DNA of 50,435 nucleotides from an uncultured Thiocystis sp. (GCF_903866365.1 NZ_CAIPNF010000036.1:1-50435); one strand, 5' to 3'; shown: positions 17,700-27,018, numbered from the stretch's first letter. The notes: a model not told the origin generated them from the letters alone. Translations and numbers: made by a program.

Positions 17700-20613
17700 A
17701 CGGACGAAGCCCCCGGAACTGACCTTTCAGCAACACCTCGCGGAGTACCTCGTCCGCGAGCACCAGTATGGCGTGCTGGAACAGTCCGACATCACGGATA
17801 CCGAGCATGGCATCGCCGAAGATCAGCTCTGGGCCTTTCTCAACGCCAGCCAGGCCGATACCCTGAAGACGCTGGCGGACGATTACGGCACGGACGCGCG
17901 CGAGGAAGTTTTCAAGGCGCTGCGCCAGGCGCTGGAGCATACGCCGCTCTGGCTGTTGTTCCGCCAGGGCTTGCCGGTGCGCGGGCTCAGGTTCCAGCTC
18001 TATTACCCCAAGCCGCGGTCGGCGGAGAGCGCCGGCGCCAAGGGCTATGCCGAGAACCGCATCACCTTCCGCCCGCACTTCTACTTCGGCGAGGCCAACC
18101 AGGAGATCGATTTCGTCATCTATCTCAACGGTCTGCCCATCGTGGCGCTGGAGTTGAAGCACGAGGCCAATCAGAACGTGCATGACGCGGTGGCGCAGTT
18201 CGCCCGGCGCGACCAGGCGCACCGGATTTTCCAGCATCCCTTCCTCTACCTCGCCGCCGACACCAGCGACGCGATGGCCGCCACCGACCCTTGCCGCGAG
18301 GAGAACTTCCGCTGGCACAACATGGGGCTGACCAACACCCCGACGAATCCCGACGAGTATCCGGTCGAGTTCCTGTACCGCGAGGTGCTGTCGCGGGATC
18401 AGCTGCTGGAGGCGCTGTCGTTCTTCCTCCTGCGCGTGCCCGCGCGTGACGCCGAGGACGACAAGCCGGCGCGCCCGGCCTTCACCCTCTTCCCGCGCTA
18501 TCACCAAAGCCGCCTGGTGCGACGGGTGGCGGAGGACATCGCGGCCCACTTCGCCACGGCGGGCGATATCGGCAAGAAGTATCTGGCCAACCATTCCGCC
18601 GGCAGCGGCAAGACGCTCTCCATCTGCTGGCTGGCCGACCGTCTGCACAGCCTCTTCAGGCCCGGCAGCAATGAGAAGCTGGTGGACATCACCTTCATCC
18701 TCACCGACCGCAAATCGCTCGATACCAACATCCGCGAGGATATCGACAAGTTCACCCACATCAAGGACGTGGTCGGCATCGCCAGGAAGGCCGACGACCT
18801 GCCGCGTTTCCTCAGGGAGCGGCGGTCCATCATCGTCACCACCCAGCAAAAAATGGCCTGGGTGCTGGAGGAGATCCAGCGCAACCCGGCATTGAAGACG
18901 CTGCGGGTGGCCTTCCTGATCGATGAGGCCCACCGCTCGCAGGACGGCCAGATGGGCGCGGCCATCCGCCTGCCGTTTCGCAGGGAGGGCGAGCCGGACC
19001 AGGACGCGCCCGAGGAAGATCCCGAAGAACGGATCGCCAGGGTCATCCGCGAGCATGACCTGAATCAGTTGTTCGTCGCCTTCACCGCCACTCCGGCACC
19101 GGCCACGGTGTCGATGTTCGGCCAGCCGTTCGACAGCTACACCGAGGCGGAGGCCATCGCGGAGGGCTACATCGTCGATGTGGCGGCGAGCATCATCTCC
19201 TACAGGACGCTCTACCACCTGCATTGCCCCATCGTCCCGCAACCGGACGAGGAGCGGCTCTACCCCAAGGGTGTGGTGTCCAAGGCGCTCCAGAATGTGG
19301 CCTTTCAGGACGACGGGCTGATCCAGTACAAGGCCGAGGTGATGCTGCGTCTCTTCGAGAAGGACGTGAAGCCGCTCATCGGCGGTCGCGCCAAGGCGAT
19401 GATCGTTACCTCGTCGCGCGTCGCCGGTCTGCGGTATTTCCACATCCTCAAGGAGAAGCTCAGGGAGCGCGGCGCCGGCGACAAGGTGCTCTATGCCTTC
19501 TCGGATTTCGTCCATCCCGAGACCAACGCCGCCATCAGCGAGCACGCGGTGAATGAACTGGCGACGGGCGAGTTGATCGAAGACCGCTTCGAGGGCGACG
19601 ACTACCGGCTCATGGTGGTGGCGAACAAATTTCAGACCGGCTTCGACCAGCCCCTGCTCGCGGGCATGTTCCTCGACAAGCCGGTGCTGGATCGCAACGC
19701 GGTGCAGACGGTCTCGCGGCTGAATCGCTGTCACCCCGGCAAGCAGACGGTCGTGGTCGTGGACTTCACCAACAACGCCAGGCAAATCCTCAAAGCCTTC
19801 GCCAAATATCGGCAGGGCACGCCCTTCGAGCCGGAGGAACCGGATCGAGAGACCTGCCTGAAACTGCATGCGGAGATTCTCGCCGCGGGCGTCTTCACCC
19901 AGCAGGACGCCGCTGACCTGCTCGCGCTGATCGGGAGCGGGACGGATGCGCGGGTGCAATTCCAGGTAAACGCGCTGCGGGTGCGCTTTCAGGCCAAACT
20001 CTCCGATTGGGAAGGGCGCAAGGCGTTCGTGTCACTGCTGGCCCGCTTCGCGAAGCGCTTCCATTTCCTCAGCTGCTTTTTCACTTATTCGCCGGCGATC
20101 AAAGAGTTCGTCGCCTTTGCCGAATGGGTCGGCCCGCAGCTCATCAAGACCGGAACGGTGTCCGAGTTGATGCAACAGATTCGCGCCACCCTGGTCACCA
20201 AGGCGGCGGTGCAGTATCAGGGCGTGATGACCGGCGGCGGTCCGGTGAAGCTCCAGCCGGGCAAGGGAAAAGGCGGCACGGGTCCGGTGCCGGTCAAGGC
20301 ATCCGTGCGGGACGTGATCGAGCAGATTCGCGCCACCTTCGACATCACGGACGAGGAGGCGCTCTACATCAAAGAGGTGACGGCAGAGAAGATCGCCGAC
20401 CCGGCGATCCGCGCCACCGTCCAAACGCATCGCGACAATCGTCTTTACCTCGACGGACCCTATCGCGGACAAGTCAACGGAGACATTCAGACGACCTACG
20501 ATACGCGCGGGCGCTACGACGAACTCGCGGACCCGAAGTACACCGACACCGGCGGTATCTTCGACATCATGGCGGTGACCGTCATCCAAACCCACCTGGC
20601 CGAAGCCGCCTGA
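17692..20613 (+). CDS. hsdR: Type I restriction-modification system endonuclease subunit HsdR
   Basis: HsdR is the ATP-dependent translocase and nuclease of the type I complex. The 973-residue protein has an N-terminal PD-(D/E)XK nuclease domain with Asp140 and ELK (154-156) in EIDFVIYLNGLPIVALELKHE. Walker A is SAGSGKT (302-308), the DEAH box is at 411-414, and motif III AFTATPAP follows. The helicase C domain carries FQTGFDQPLLAGMFLDKPV and QTVSRLNRCHPGK (motif VI). The C-terminal part binds HsdM/HsdS. It starts 8 bases inside hsdS, so translation is likely coupled, and radC follows 3 bases after its stop. Length and motifs are complete, with no sign of inactivation, so the system could be functional. 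Confidence 0.95.
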   Translation: MAKRTKPPELTFQQHLAEYLVREHQYGVLEQSDITDTEHGIAEDQLWAFLNASQADTLKTLADDYGTDAREEVFKALRQALEHTPLWLLFRQGLPVRGLRFQLYYPKPRSAESAGAKGYAENRITFRPHFYFGEANQEIDFVIYLNGLPIVALELKHEANQNVHDAVAQFARRDQAHRIFQHPFLYLAADTSDAMAATDPCREENFRWHNMGLTNTPTNPDEYPVEFLYREVLSRDQLLEALSFFLLRVPARDAEDDKPARPAFTLFPRYHQSRLVRRVAEDIAAHFATAGDIGKKYLANHSAGSGKTLSICWLADRLHSLFRPGSNEKLVDITFILTDRKSLDTNIREDIDKFTHIKDVVGIARKADDLPRFLRERRSIIVTTQQKMAWVLEEIQRNPALKTLRVAFLIDEAHRSQDGQMGAAIRLPFRREGEPDQDAPEEDPEERIARVIREHDLNQLFVAFTATPAPATVSMFGQPFDSYTEAEAIAEGYIVDVAASIISYRTLYHLHCPIVPQPDEERLYPKGVVSKALQNVAFQDDGLIQYKAEVMLRLFEKDVKPLIGGRAKAMIVTSSRVAGLRYFHILKEKLRERGAGDKVLYAFSDFVHPETNAAISEHAVNELATGELIEDRFEGDDYRLMVVANKFQTGFDQPLLAGMFLDKPVLDRNAVQTVSRLNRCHPGKQTVVVVDFTNNARQILKAFAKYRQGTPFEPEEPDRETCLKLHAEILAAGVFTQQDAADLLALIGSGTDARVQFQVNALRVRFQAKLSDWEGRKAFVSLLARFAKRFHFLSCFFTYSPAIKEFVAFAEWVGPQLIKTGTVSELMQQIRATLVTKAAVQYQGVMTGGGPVKLQPGKGKGGTGPVPVKASVRDVIEQIRATFDITDEEALYIKEVTAEKIADPAIRATVQTHRDNRLYLDGPYRGQVNGDIQTTYDTRGRYDELADPKYTDTGGIFDIMAVTVIQTHLAEAA

Positions 20614-20616
20614 CCC

Positions 20617-21279
20617 ATGGGCAAGACCATCCAGGACATGCCCGCCGCCGACCGACCGCGCGAGAAGCTCTTGCGCAAAGGTGCTGCCGCGCTGAGCGAC
20701 CAGGAATTGCTCGCCGTGCTTCTCGGCAAGGGCACGCCGGGAATGGATGTCATGACGCTGGCCGCCAAGCTGGCACGGCTCATCGACGAGAAAGGACTGA
20801 ACGTGACAGCCGAAGAACTCTCGCGGTTCGCGGGGGTCGGCGATGCCAAGGCGACGTTGATTCTTGCCGCCATCGAATTCGCCCGCCGCCGCATCAAACC
20901 GGAAGGCGCGAAGATCGTGACCCCCGCCGACCTGTTACCCCATGTCCGCCACTACGCCGACCGTAAGCAGGAGCATTTCCTCTGCGCCAGCCTGAACGGC
21001 GCGAACGAAATCCTGAACATCCGCGTGGTGTCCATTGGACTGATCGATCGCAGCTCCGTGCATCCACGCGAAGTCTTCGCCGATGCCCTGTCCGACCGCG
21101 CCTGTGCCGTCATCGTCGCCCACAATCACCCCAGCGGTGGCGTGGAACCGTCGCACAGCGACATCGACATCACCGCCCAACTCAAGGCGACGGGTGAAAT
21201 CGTCGGCATCGAGCTGCTGGACCACATCATCTTCAACAGGACCGGATACTTCAGTTTCCTGGAAAACGGAAAGCTGTAG
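20617..21279 (+). CDS. radC: RadC family JAB-domain protein
   Basis: The 220-residue protein has a helix-hairpin-helix N-terminus (about 25-92) and a C-terminal JAB1/MPN-type domain (about 100-220). The metal-binding JAMM pattern is complete: His169 and His171 in AHNHPSG, then Ser179 and Asp182 in PSHSDID. Despite the name, a role in recombination repair is not supported for this family, and its biochemical function is unknown. It often travels with mobile or defence regions. Here it starts 3 bases after hsdR and is probably the last gene of the hsd operon. The end of the operon coincides with a solo copy of the intergenic repeat. Confidence 0.9.
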   Translation: MGKTIQDMPAADRPREKLLRKGAAALSDQELLAVLLGKGTPGMDVMTLAAKLARLIDEKGLNVTAEELSRFAGVGDAKATLILAAIEFARRRIKPEGAKIVTPADLLPHVRHYADRKQEHFLCASLNGANEILNIRVVSIGLIDRSSVHPREVFADALSDRACAVIVAHNHPSGGVEPSHSDIDITAQLKATGEIVGIELLDHIIFNRTGYFSFLENGKL

Positions 21280-21372
21280 GTCGATGTTCTGCCGCGCCTC
21301 TCGAAAGGGGCTGATCGAGCGCTTTCATCCTGAAAATGTAGAGCGCATTGCAAGCCCTTGTTTTCTTGGCGC

Positions 21373-21392
21373 CCTTTGCGCCTTTGCGGTTC
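21373..21392. repeat. Solo copy of the CTTTGCGCCTTTGCGGTTC repeat
   Basis: The sequence between radC and coaX matches the right arm of the inverted repeat at 7559-7586. No left arm is recognisable here. The 134-bp gap otherwise shows no gene and no T-run terminator. Confidence 0.65.
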
Positions 21393-21413
21393 AACCGGAT
21401 TTAGGATCAACGC

Positions 21414-22175
21414 TCAAGTCTCGTTTTCGGCCACCTGGAGCAAGCCGCGCAGCACCAGATCCGGAATTTCCTGAAACGGCCGATCGAGAGCCGACCGCAG
21501 CCGTTGCGCATCGCCGCCCGTCAACAGCAGGCGGGGAGTCGCGCCGGCCAGTTCGACCAGACGATCCAATAAGCGCCCCGCAAGCGCGGCAATTGCCTGG
21601 ACACTGCCGGCGGCCACTGCGGTGCCAGTATCCTGTGCCCAGGGATCGCCGGCTGGCTCGGACTCGATACGTGGAATCTGAGTACCCGCCAGAAGACTGT
21701 TGCGCATCATCTCGATGCCCGGAAGGATCAGACCGCCCAGATGGCGGCCATCGGCCAGCAGCAGGTCGAAGGTGGCCGCGGTTCCAGCATCGAGGATCAG
21801 CGTGGCCTGCCGTGGCGCTGTCCCGACGCCTTCGAGCACCGGCGCGTGGGCCGCGATCAGCGTCAGCCAGCGATCGACCCCGAAACGCGCTGGCTCGGCA
21901 TAGGCGATCCGCACCCCGCCGAAGTCGGCGCGGGTATTAACGAACTCCGGATCCAGACCCCAGTAGGCGCGGGCCACCCGCCGCAGCGATTCCGCCACCG
22001 CCGCTCCGCCGACATTGCTGACGAGGATGCGCGCGGGCGCCCCGATCGCTTCCCAGTCGGCAAGCAGATCCAGCGGCACGCCGCCGCCATGGCGCAGAAT
22101 CCGCACCTCTCCAAGCCGTCCGGCCTCCTGGGTGGTCCAGCGCAGATTCGTGTTTCCAATATCCAGCAATAACAT
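21414..22175 (-). CDS. coaX: Type III pantothenate kinase CoaX
   Basis: CoaX phosphorylates pantothenate in the first step of coenzyme A synthesis, using a monovalent cation and insensitive to CoA feedback. The 253-residue protein shows the ASKHA-fold signature motifs: N-terminal LLLDIGNTNLRW (Asp5), substrate-loop GVDRWLTLIAAH, and ILDAGTAATFDLL with catalytic aspartate. GGLILPGIEMM and LLLTGGDAQRL complete the fold. The gene follows birA on the same strand after 94 bp, an arrangement common in proteobacteria (birA-coaX). The spacer contains only the short palindrome TTTCCGGAAA. The start codon ATG at 22175 has a weak upstream GGAAA. Confidence 0.93.
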   Translation of the reverse strand: MLLLDIGNTNLRWTTQEAGRLGEVRILRHGGGVPLDLLADWEAIGAPARILVSNVGGAAVAESLRRVARAYWGLDPEFVNTRADFGGVRIAYAEPARFGVDRWLTLIAAHAPVLEGVGTAPRQATLILDAGTAATFDLLLADGRHLGGLILPGIEMMRNSLLAGTQIPRIESEPAGDPWAQDTGTAVAAGSVQAIAALAGRLLDRLVELAGATPRLLLTGGDAQRLRSALDRPFQEIPDLVLRGLLQVAENET

Positions 22176-22269
22176 TTAGGCGATTTCCGGAAAACCTTTT
22201 TCCCATTGAGACGCAGCGAATGTCACGAAATCCACCATGAACAACACCGCCGATCATGCCGGACGTAAA

Positions 22270-23286
22270 TTACATTCGCAAACTCACCTCGCCGGCCTGA
22301 AACCGTTTGAGTCCTTCGGCGGTTTCCAATTGCAGGGAGCCATCGCTGGCGATTCCGGCATGAATGCCCTCGATCCCCCGATTTGCGCCCGTCTCGGCCC
22401 CGATCAGCAACCGGACCGGTTGGCCCAGAAAGGCATCGAAGTCGCGCCACTGGTCGAGAAAGGGTTCCAGCCCCTCGCGGTCGAAGGTCTCCAAGGCCGC
22501 CAGCAATGTCTCCAGCAGCCGCGCCGCCAGTTCATTGCGGCCGAGTGGACGCCCATCCAGCACCTGACGCAAATCCGTCCAGGGTTGATCGATGTCGCTC
22601 CCCTGCGCCGGATCCATGCGCAGATTGATGCCGACCCCAACCACCAGATGGCTCGGTCCCTGCGACTCGCCCGCCACTTCCAGCAGCAGACCCGCGAGCT
22701 TGCGGCCATGCCAGAGTAAATCGTTCGGCCACTTCAGGGCCAGATCCCTGGCCCCAGCGGTCCGCAGGACATCCGCCACCACGGCGCCGGCGGCCAGACT
22801 CGCCCCGCCGAGCGCCGAAGGGGCCAGGGGCGTGCGCCACAGCAGGGAGAGATAGAGATTGACGCCAAACGGCGAGACCCAGACGCGGCCCCGCCGTCCG
22901 CGACCGGCGCTCTGGCGCTCGGCCAGACAGGCGGTGCCGGATGGCGCGCCAGCGGCCGCCTCGCGCATCAAAAACGCATTGGTGGAATCGATCTGGTCAT
23001 GGATGTCCAGGCGCGCCAGTCCGGCGTGTCCCGCCAGCGACAGGGACGCCAGAATGCGCTCGGCATCCAGGAGTTCGAGTGGCGCGGGCAGACGGTAGCC
23101 CCGTCCGCGCACGGACTCCAGCGCAAGTCCGTAGTGCGCGGCGGACTTGCGCAAGGCTTTCCAGACCGCGACGCGGCTGATCCCCAAATGCCGGGCAATC
23201 GCCTCGCCGGAATGATACCGACCGTCGGCGAGCAGGCGAATGAGCGCGAGATGACGTTCCACGGCAGGCTCACGCAAGGCTGGCAA
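22270..23286 (-). CDS. birA: Biotin--protein ligase / biotin operon repressor BirA
   Basis: BirA forms biotinyl-AMP and attaches biotin to carboxylase carrier proteins. It has an N-terminal winged helix for possible repression of biotin genes. The product is 338 residues: HTH region about 10-65 (YHSGEAIARHLGISRVAVWKAL), biotin-binding SAGRGRRGRVW, KWPNDL, and GVGINLRM, then a C-terminal SH3-like domain. The ATG at 23286 lies within the preceding peptidase gene by 17 bp. A GTG at 23262 in the same frame would avoid this overlap and starts directly at VERHLALIRLLA. The two cannot be decided, since neither has a clear ribosome binding site. It forms an operon with the M61 peptidase upstream and coaX downstream. 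Confidence 0.94.
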   Translation of the reverse strand: MPALREPAVERHLALIRLLADGRYHSGEAIARHLGISRVAVWKALRKSAAHYGLALESVRGRGYRLPAPLELLDAERILASLSLAGHAGLARLDIHDQIDSTNAFLMREAAAGAPSGTACLAERQSAGRGRRGRVWVSPFGVNLYLSLLWRTPLAPSALGGASLAAGAVVADVLRTAGARDLALKWPNDLLWHGRKLAGLLLEVAGESQGPSHLVVGVGINLRMDPAQGSDIDQPWTDLRQVLDGRPLGRNELAARLLETLLAALETFDREGLEPFLDQWRDFDAFLGQPVRLLIGAETGANRGIEGIHAGIASDGSLQLETAEGLKRFQAGEVSLRM

Positions 23287-25117
23287 GCCAGGCGGCGCGG
23301 ACCTGCGCGACCCTGTCGGACACGGGATCCAGCAGCGTCAGTTCGCAGGTATCGGCGCTCGCGGGCTGGGGATCGGCGGTCAGGGTCAGCAATTCGTCGC
23401 GCCGGAACAGATGCAGCGGGACGCCGCCGGGCTGTCCGGCGGCGCGCGCGACCAATCGCTCCAGGTTGTCGGCGGTCGCGCGCAGGCCGTCGACCGCGAT
23501 CAGCAGATCGCCCGGCGCCAGACCGGCGCGTTCGCCCGCGCCGCCCGAGATGACGTGCTGGATCGCCGCCTCGGAGCCGTTCGGGCGCAGACGCACATCG
23601 AGCGTCGGGGTGGGGTCGATGGGGTCAAAGCGTTCGACGCAGCCGCCGGTATCCTTCGGCCCCTGAGTCGGACGCAGACGCATCCCGACCCCGACGGTCG
23701 CGAGCAGCCCCGCCAGGTCGATGTCCTCGGTGGAGTCCAGCGCCTGGGCGAAGAATCCATCCAGGTCGAGAACGGAGACGGCGCCGGCGAGCGCTTCCAC
23801 GCCACGCTCCGGCACGCCGATGCCGGTGCGCCCGTGGCAGCGCCAGAGTTCGCGCATGACCTCGTCGAGCGAATGGACGCCGCCGGTCTCGTGACGGATG
23901 GTCAGATCCAGGGCCAGCGCGATCAGCGCACCCTTGGCGTAATAGCTGACCAGCGCATTGGGCGCGTTTTCGTCCGGCTTGTAGAACTTGGTCCAGGCAT
24001 CGAAGCTGGCTTCCGCCAGGGTCTGGACATGACGCCCCGGACTGCGCATGACGCGGGTGATGGTCGCGGCGAGCAGGCCGAGATAGGTCTTGTGGTCGAT
24101 ACAGCCGCTGCGCGCCAGCGCCAGCTCGTCGTAATAGGAGGTAATGCCCTCGAAGGCCCAGAGCTGACGGGTATGAACCTCGCGATCCAGAGCGCCGTCG
24201 ATGAACACCTGGGGCCGGATGCGCTTGACCTGCCAGAGGTGAAAATATTCATGGCTACAGAGTCCGAGCAGACGCTGGTAGCCCTCGGACGGCTGGTCGT
24301 CACCTGGCAGGGGCAGGTTGTCGCGCGGGCAGAGCAGGCTGGTGGAAAAGCGATGCTCCAGACCGCCATAACCTTCGCCGACCACGGTCAACAGAAACAG
24401 ATAGCGATCGATCGGCAGTTCGCCGAAGAGCGCCGACTGCTGGGTACAGATCCGTGTCAGATCCTGGAGCAGGCGTGACTCGTCAAGCTGGCCCCGGCCG
24501 CTGATCGCGATCCGGTGCGGTACCTCCTGGACCCTGAAGGACAGCAGCCGGAAACGGCCCATCTCGACCGGATGATCGATCAGATCGGCATAATCGTCGG
24601 CCTGATAGCTCCCGAACCCCAGCGGCGCGGCGTCCAGCGGGCGCAGGCTGGTCGCTACCCGCCAGTCCTGACAGTCGACATCGTCCGGTGGCGACAGTTC
24701 GACCCGGCAGGGGCGGTCTTCCAGACCATGGACGCGCAGCAGCAGACTCGCCCCATTGAAGTAGGCGTGGGTGGTATCCAGATGCGCCGCGCGGACCGAC
24801 AGTTCCCAGGCAAAGACCTGATACGCAACCGTCACGGCACCCGTCACGCTTTCACAGAACCAGGTCTGTTTGTCCAGCTTCTCCAGCGCCAGGGCCTGAC
24901 CGTCCGCGGTCCTCGCGGTGACGCCAAGGAGGTTGCGCGCGAAGTCGCGGATCAGATAGCTGCCCGGAATCCAGGCCGGCATGGAGAGCGTCAGCCGCCC
25001 GGCCGGCGGACGCGCAATAAGGATCTCGACGCGAAAGAGATGGGCTCGCGGAGCATCCGGCCGAATGCGGTAGGTCAGGTCGAAGGACCGGGGCAGAGGA
25101 TCGGGCATGGCGGACAT
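23270..25117 (-). CDS. M61 family glycyl aminopeptidase with PDZ domain
   Basis: This is a zinc metallopeptidase of MEROPS family M61, which removes N-terminal glycine or alanine from peptides. The 615-residue protein begins at the ATG at 25117 (MSAMPDPLPRSFDLTY); a second ATG three codons on is equally possible. An N-terminal beta domain (about 10-180) precedes the catalytic domain. That domain has HEYFH (His289, Glu290, His293) and the downstream Glu323 in LWAFEGITSYYDE, the complete zinc-ligand set. A PDZ domain (about 520-590, GGAGERAGLAPGDLLIAVDG) closes the protein. No signal peptide is seen, so it is probably cytoplasmic. It overlaps birA by 17 bp. The upstream hairpin belongs to the RRM gene. 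Confidence 0.9.
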   Translation of the reverse strand: MSAMPDPLPRSFDLTYRIRPDAPRAHLFRVEILIARPPAGRLTLSMPAWIPGSYLIRDFARNLLGVTARTADGQALALEKLDKQTWFCESVTGAVTVAYQVFAWELSVRAAHLDTTHAYFNGASLLLRVHGLEDRPCRVELSPPDDVDCQDWRVATSLRPLDAAPLGFGSYQADDYADLIDHPVEMGRFRLLSFRVQEVPHRIAISGRGQLDESRLLQDLTRICTQQSALFGELPIDRYLFLLTVVGEGYGGLEHRFSTSLLCPRDNLPLPGDDQPSEGYQRLLGLCSHEYFHLWQVKRIRPQVFIDGALDREVHTRQLWAFEGITSYYDELALARSGCIDHKTYLGLLAATITRVMRSPGRHVQTLAEASFDAWTKFYKPDENAPNALVSYYAKGALIALALDLTIRHETGGVHSLDEVMRELWRCHGRTGIGVPERGVEALAGAVSVLDLDGFFAQALDSTEDIDLAGLLATVGVGMRLRPTQGPKDTGGCVERFDPIDPTPTLDVRLRPNGSEAAIQHVISGGAGERAGLAPGDLLIAVDGLRATADNLERLVARAAGQPGGVPLHLFRRDELLTLTADPQPASADTCELTLLDPVSDRVAQVRAAWLASLA

Positions 25118-25147
25118 CCGGCTTGAGGAACGAGCCGATACGGTAAC

Positions 25148-25188
25148 AAAAAAATGCCGTCGGATGCGCGGACGCATCCGACGGCATT
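25148..25188 (-). terminator. Rho-independent terminator of the RRM gene
   Basis: A perfect 16-bp stem with arms 25153-25168 and 25173-25188 (AATGCCGTCGGATGCG and its complement) encloses a 4-base loop. On the minus strand it is followed by seven T (complement of the A run 25148-25154). It lies 35 bp after the RRM stop and separates that gene from the M61-birA-coaX operon. Confidence 0.88.
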
Positions 25189-25222
25189 CTCCGGGGCGCG
25201 GCGCCCCGGGGCTTGAGTCGGC

Positions 25223-25495
25223 TTACCAGCGCGGCCCGCGTGACGGACGTTCCCCACGCGGTTTGGCTTGGTTCACCTTCAGGTTGCGGCCTTTCAGCGG
25301 GGTCTCGTTCAGACCCTTGATCGCGGCATCGGCCTCGGCGTTGTTCGGCATCTCGACAAAGCCGAATCCCTTGGAGTCACCGGTAAATTTATCGGTGATC
25401 AAGTTCACGCTGGAGATTTCGCCATACGCACCAAAGGCGTCACGCAGTTCCTCTTGGGTCACGCCGTAGGCCAGGTTGCCAACATAAATATTCAT
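25223..25495 (-). CDS. Small RNA-binding protein with a single RRM
   Basis: The 90-residue protein is one RNA recognition motif with a short basic tail. RNP2 is IYVGNL (3-8) and RNP1 is KGFGFVEM (42-49), both with the aromatic residues that stack on RNA. The last 12 residues (RGERPSRGPRW) are an RG-rich tail. Such bacterial and cyanobacterial RRM proteins are often cold-induced, and the gene lies directly downstream of the rhlE-type helicase. A joint role in RNA remodelling at low temperature is plausible but not shown. It ends in a strong intrinsic terminator. Confidence 0.92.
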   Translation of the reverse strand: MNIYVGNLAYGVTQEELRDAFGAYGEISSVNLITDKFTGDSKGFGFVEMPNNAEADAAIKGLNETPLKGRNLKVNQAKPRGERPSRGPRW

Positions 25496-25698
25496 TATTC
25501 AGATTCCATTGGAAAGGGCATTGAAGAGAAAGAGAGAACGGTCGAAAAATCAATGCGCAACTGATTCGACAGTCTATGTCTCCAACCGCTGGAGACGAAG
25601 CTTGTAAGGATGATCGCAGCGGAGGCGCGCTCGCGCGTGAACCTCCCCGAGCCAGACAATACTTGAAAAACCTGGCTCACAATATCCGTATCTCTACG
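25496..25698 (-). other. rhlE-RRM spacer with two inverted repeats
   Basis: This 203-bp gap contains GAGCCAG/CTGGCTC (25649-25655 and 25672-25678, 16-base loop) just after the rhlE stop. It also contains GGAGG/CCTCC (25621-25625 and 25642-25646), enclosing a self-complementary CGCGCTCGCGCG core. On the minus strand neither has a T run. They may form a structured leader for the RRM gene. No gene is supported. Confidence 0.4.
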
Positions 25699-27018
25699 CT
25701 AACGCGAGGGCTTGGCCTGAGAAGCCGCATGGGGTCGAGCACGACGCCCCGGTTTCGGTCCCTGCCCTACCCGCGGAGTCGCGTGCGCCCGCACCACCGG
25801 CCGATTCTGTCGACGCGCCGCGCCATTGGCATCGGCGCCGCCACGCCGCCCCCCCGGACCCGGCTCGGGATCGCAGGGCGGGGGCGTCAAGGATGGCTCG
25901 AAGCCCGCCACTGGATTCAGCGTAATCTGACGCCCCAGCAGGCGCTGGATGCCTTTGAGCAAACCCATCTCGTCATGGCTCACCAGCGAGAGCGCCTGGC
26001 CGCCGGCGCCCGCCCGACCCGTGCGGCCGATTCGGTGGACATAGTCCTCGGCGACGTTGGGCAGCTCGAAATTCACGACCTGAGGCAGATGCGCGATATC
26101 CAGTCCGCGCGCGGCAATATCGGTGGCGACCAGTGCGCGCACGGCCCCGCGCTTGAACTCATCCAGGGCGCGGGTTCGCGCGGATTGGCTTTTATTGCCA
26201 TGAATGGCGGTCGCGGTAATTCCTTCCCGACCCAGATGCTCCGCGAGCCGATTCGCGCCGGCCTTGGTGCGGGTAAACACGAGCACCTGGTTCCAGCCTT
26301 CGCGTTGAAAGAGATGTGCCAGCAGATCGCGTTTGCGTGACTTATCGACCGGGTGCGCGGCCTGCACCACGGTCTCGGCGGCCGTATTGCGGCGCGCGAC
26401 TTCGATCAATTTGGGACGCGTGAGCAGATTCTCTGAAAAACGCCGCATGTCGTCGGAATAGGTCGCGGAAAAGAGCAGGTTTTGACGCCGTTCCGGAAGC
26501 AGATTGATGATGCGCTTGACGTCATGAATGAAGCCCATATCGAGCATGCGGTCGGCTTCATCGAGCACCAGGATTTCGATGCGGGATAAATCCAGCGTGC
26601 GCTGACCGGCATGATCGAGCAAGCGGCCGGGCGTCGCCACCAGGATATCGACGCCACGATGTAATTGATTGACTTGCGGCTGCATTCCAACACCGCCGAA
26701 AATAACGGTTGAACGCAGTGACAAGTGAATTCCGTAGGCATGCACGCGTTCGCCAATTTGAGCGGCAAGCTCACGGGTCGGCGTCAGGATCAACGCGCGC
26801 GGCTGGCGCTGCGGATGTCCTTTTTCGGCGAGCAATTGCAACAGCGGCAAAACGAATGCGGCGGTCTTTCCGGTTCCGGTTTGAGCGCCGGCGAGCAAAT
26901 CATGACCCGCCAGAATCACGGGGATAGCTTGTGCCTGAATTGGCGTGGGGCGGCCATAACGCTGCGACGCGACAGCGCGCAGCAAATCGGCCCGAAGACC
27001 GAGTGAATCGAATGACAT
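25699..27018 (-). CDS. rhlE: DEAD-box ATP-dependent RNA helicase, RhlE-type
   Basis: This RNA helicase unwinds short duplexes, with likely roles in ribosome maturation, mRNA decay or cold adaptation. The 439-residue protein starts at the ATG at 27018 ([13 protein letters not shown]), preceded by an excellent AGGAG six bases away. That rules out the 13-codon longer frame. Motifs in order: Q-motif ([10 protein letters not shown], about 24-33), Walker A AQTGTGKT (45-52), PTRELA, GG, TPGR, DEAD (153-156), SAT, and [10 protein letters not shown]. The last 70 residues are a basic, Pro/Arg/Gly-rich extension ([20 protein letters not shown]), typical of RhlE. A long leader (27019-27437) and the downstream RRM gene suggest joint regulation. 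Confidence 0.94.
   Translation of the reverse strand: MSFDSLGLRADLLRAVASQRYGRPTPIQAQAIPVILAGHDLLAGAQTGTGKTAAFVLPLLQLLAEKGHPQRQPRALILTPTRELAAQIGERVHAYGIHLSLRSTVIFGGVGMQPQVNQLHRGVDILVATPGRLLDHAGQRTLDLSRIEILVLDEADRMLDMGFIHDVKRIINLLPERRQNLLFSATYSDDMRRFSENLLTRPKLIEVARRNTAAETVVQAAHPVDKSRKRDLLAHLFQREGWNQVLVFTRTKAGANRLAEHLGREGITATAIHGNKSQSARTRALDEFKRGAVRALVATDIAARGLDIAHLPQVVNFELPNVAEDYVHRIGRTGRAGAGGQALSLVSHDEMGLLKGIQRLLGRQITLNPVAGFEPSLTPPPCDPEPGPGGRRGGADANGAARRQNRPVVRAHATPRVGQGPKPGRRARPHAASQAKPSR

Noticed and set aside
17683-19959. Open frame of 758 codons antisense to hsdR
   Set aside because: It mirrors a gene with all type I nuclease and helicase motifs. Long antisense frames are expected in GC-rich DNA, and the translation is His/Gly/Asp-rich without domains.
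12985-21413. Integrative element with direct repeats of the tRNA-Arg 3' end
   Set aside because: No second copy of TTCAATTCCTGTCGAGGGC was seen near the right side of the hsd region, and no integrase gene is present.
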